From Peptostreptococcaceae bacterium (GTDB lineage: Bacteria > Bacillota_A > Clostridia > Peptostreptococcales > Acidaminobacteraceae), in NCBI GenBank assembly GCA_013619035.1, contig JABXKX010000441.1, positions 1 to 5,549 of the forward strand: a stretch of DNA of 5,549 bases. Reading direction: 5' to 3'. Shown here in pieces: positions 5,514-5,549 of the stretch. The notes beneath the pieces were generated by a model that did no database searches, was not told the origin of the DNA, and saw nothing but the letters and a program-made list of their open reading frames with translations. Position 1 is the first letter of the stretch. Each line of letters starts with the position of its first letter. Both the position numbers and the translations under genes were made by a program.

Positions 5514-5549
5514 AATGCCTCCTTGTATAAAATAGATATTACATAATGT

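Overview
The window is AT-rich bacterial DNA with compact operons, strong AAGGAGG-type ribosome binding sites and U-tailed intrinsic terminators. Every tryptophan codon I checked is TGG, and TGA ends the transporter gene, so the standard bacterial code fits. This points to a low-GC Firmicute or an Acholeplasma-like mollicute rather than a UGA-Trp mycoplasma. That placement is inference from style and gene content, not from a marker gene.

Layout. Positions 3-116 hold the last 37 codons of a membrane protein that looks like the C-terminal helix of an EamA/DMT-type transporter, ending in a terminator. Positions 131-285 hold no supportable gene but contain a second strong terminator-like hairpin (232-276). 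Positions 286-730 are the decayed 3' end of a GH65 disaccharide phosphorylase gene (maltose/kojibiose/nigerose phosphorylase type), with a frameshift near 409-412 and an apparent loss of the conserved HDS motif. An intact beta-phosphoglucomutase (pgmB) follows directly, overlapping the remnant by 8 bases. This is the classic phosphorylase-pgmB order with the phosphorylase gone.

After the pgmB terminator comes a tight three-gene unit: an Ada-AlkA fusion (methyl-phosphotriester Zn domain, AraC-type HTH, AlkA glycosylase), then ogt (O6-alkylguanine-DNA alkyltransferase), then a small CsaA/MetRS-C-like tRNA-binding protein overlapping ogt by 14 bases. The first two look like a self-regulated alkylation-repair (adaptive response) module, in which damage sensing is fused to base excision and direct reversal is a separate protein. 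A HutD/Ves-family cupin gene follows after 48 bases.

A perfect 17-bp inverted repeat (4294-4327) acts as a shared terminator between this gene and a convergent minus-strand SDF-family (DAACS) symporter, whose substrate-site residues look SstT-like rather than glutamate/aspartate-type.

I found no CRISPR, mobile element, tRNA or rRNA, and no convincing novel multi-gene system. The most interesting points are the GH65 remnant beside an intact pgmB, the domain-shuffled Ada-AlkA/Ogt unit with an attached tRNA-binding gene, and the altered cation/substrate residues of the symporter.
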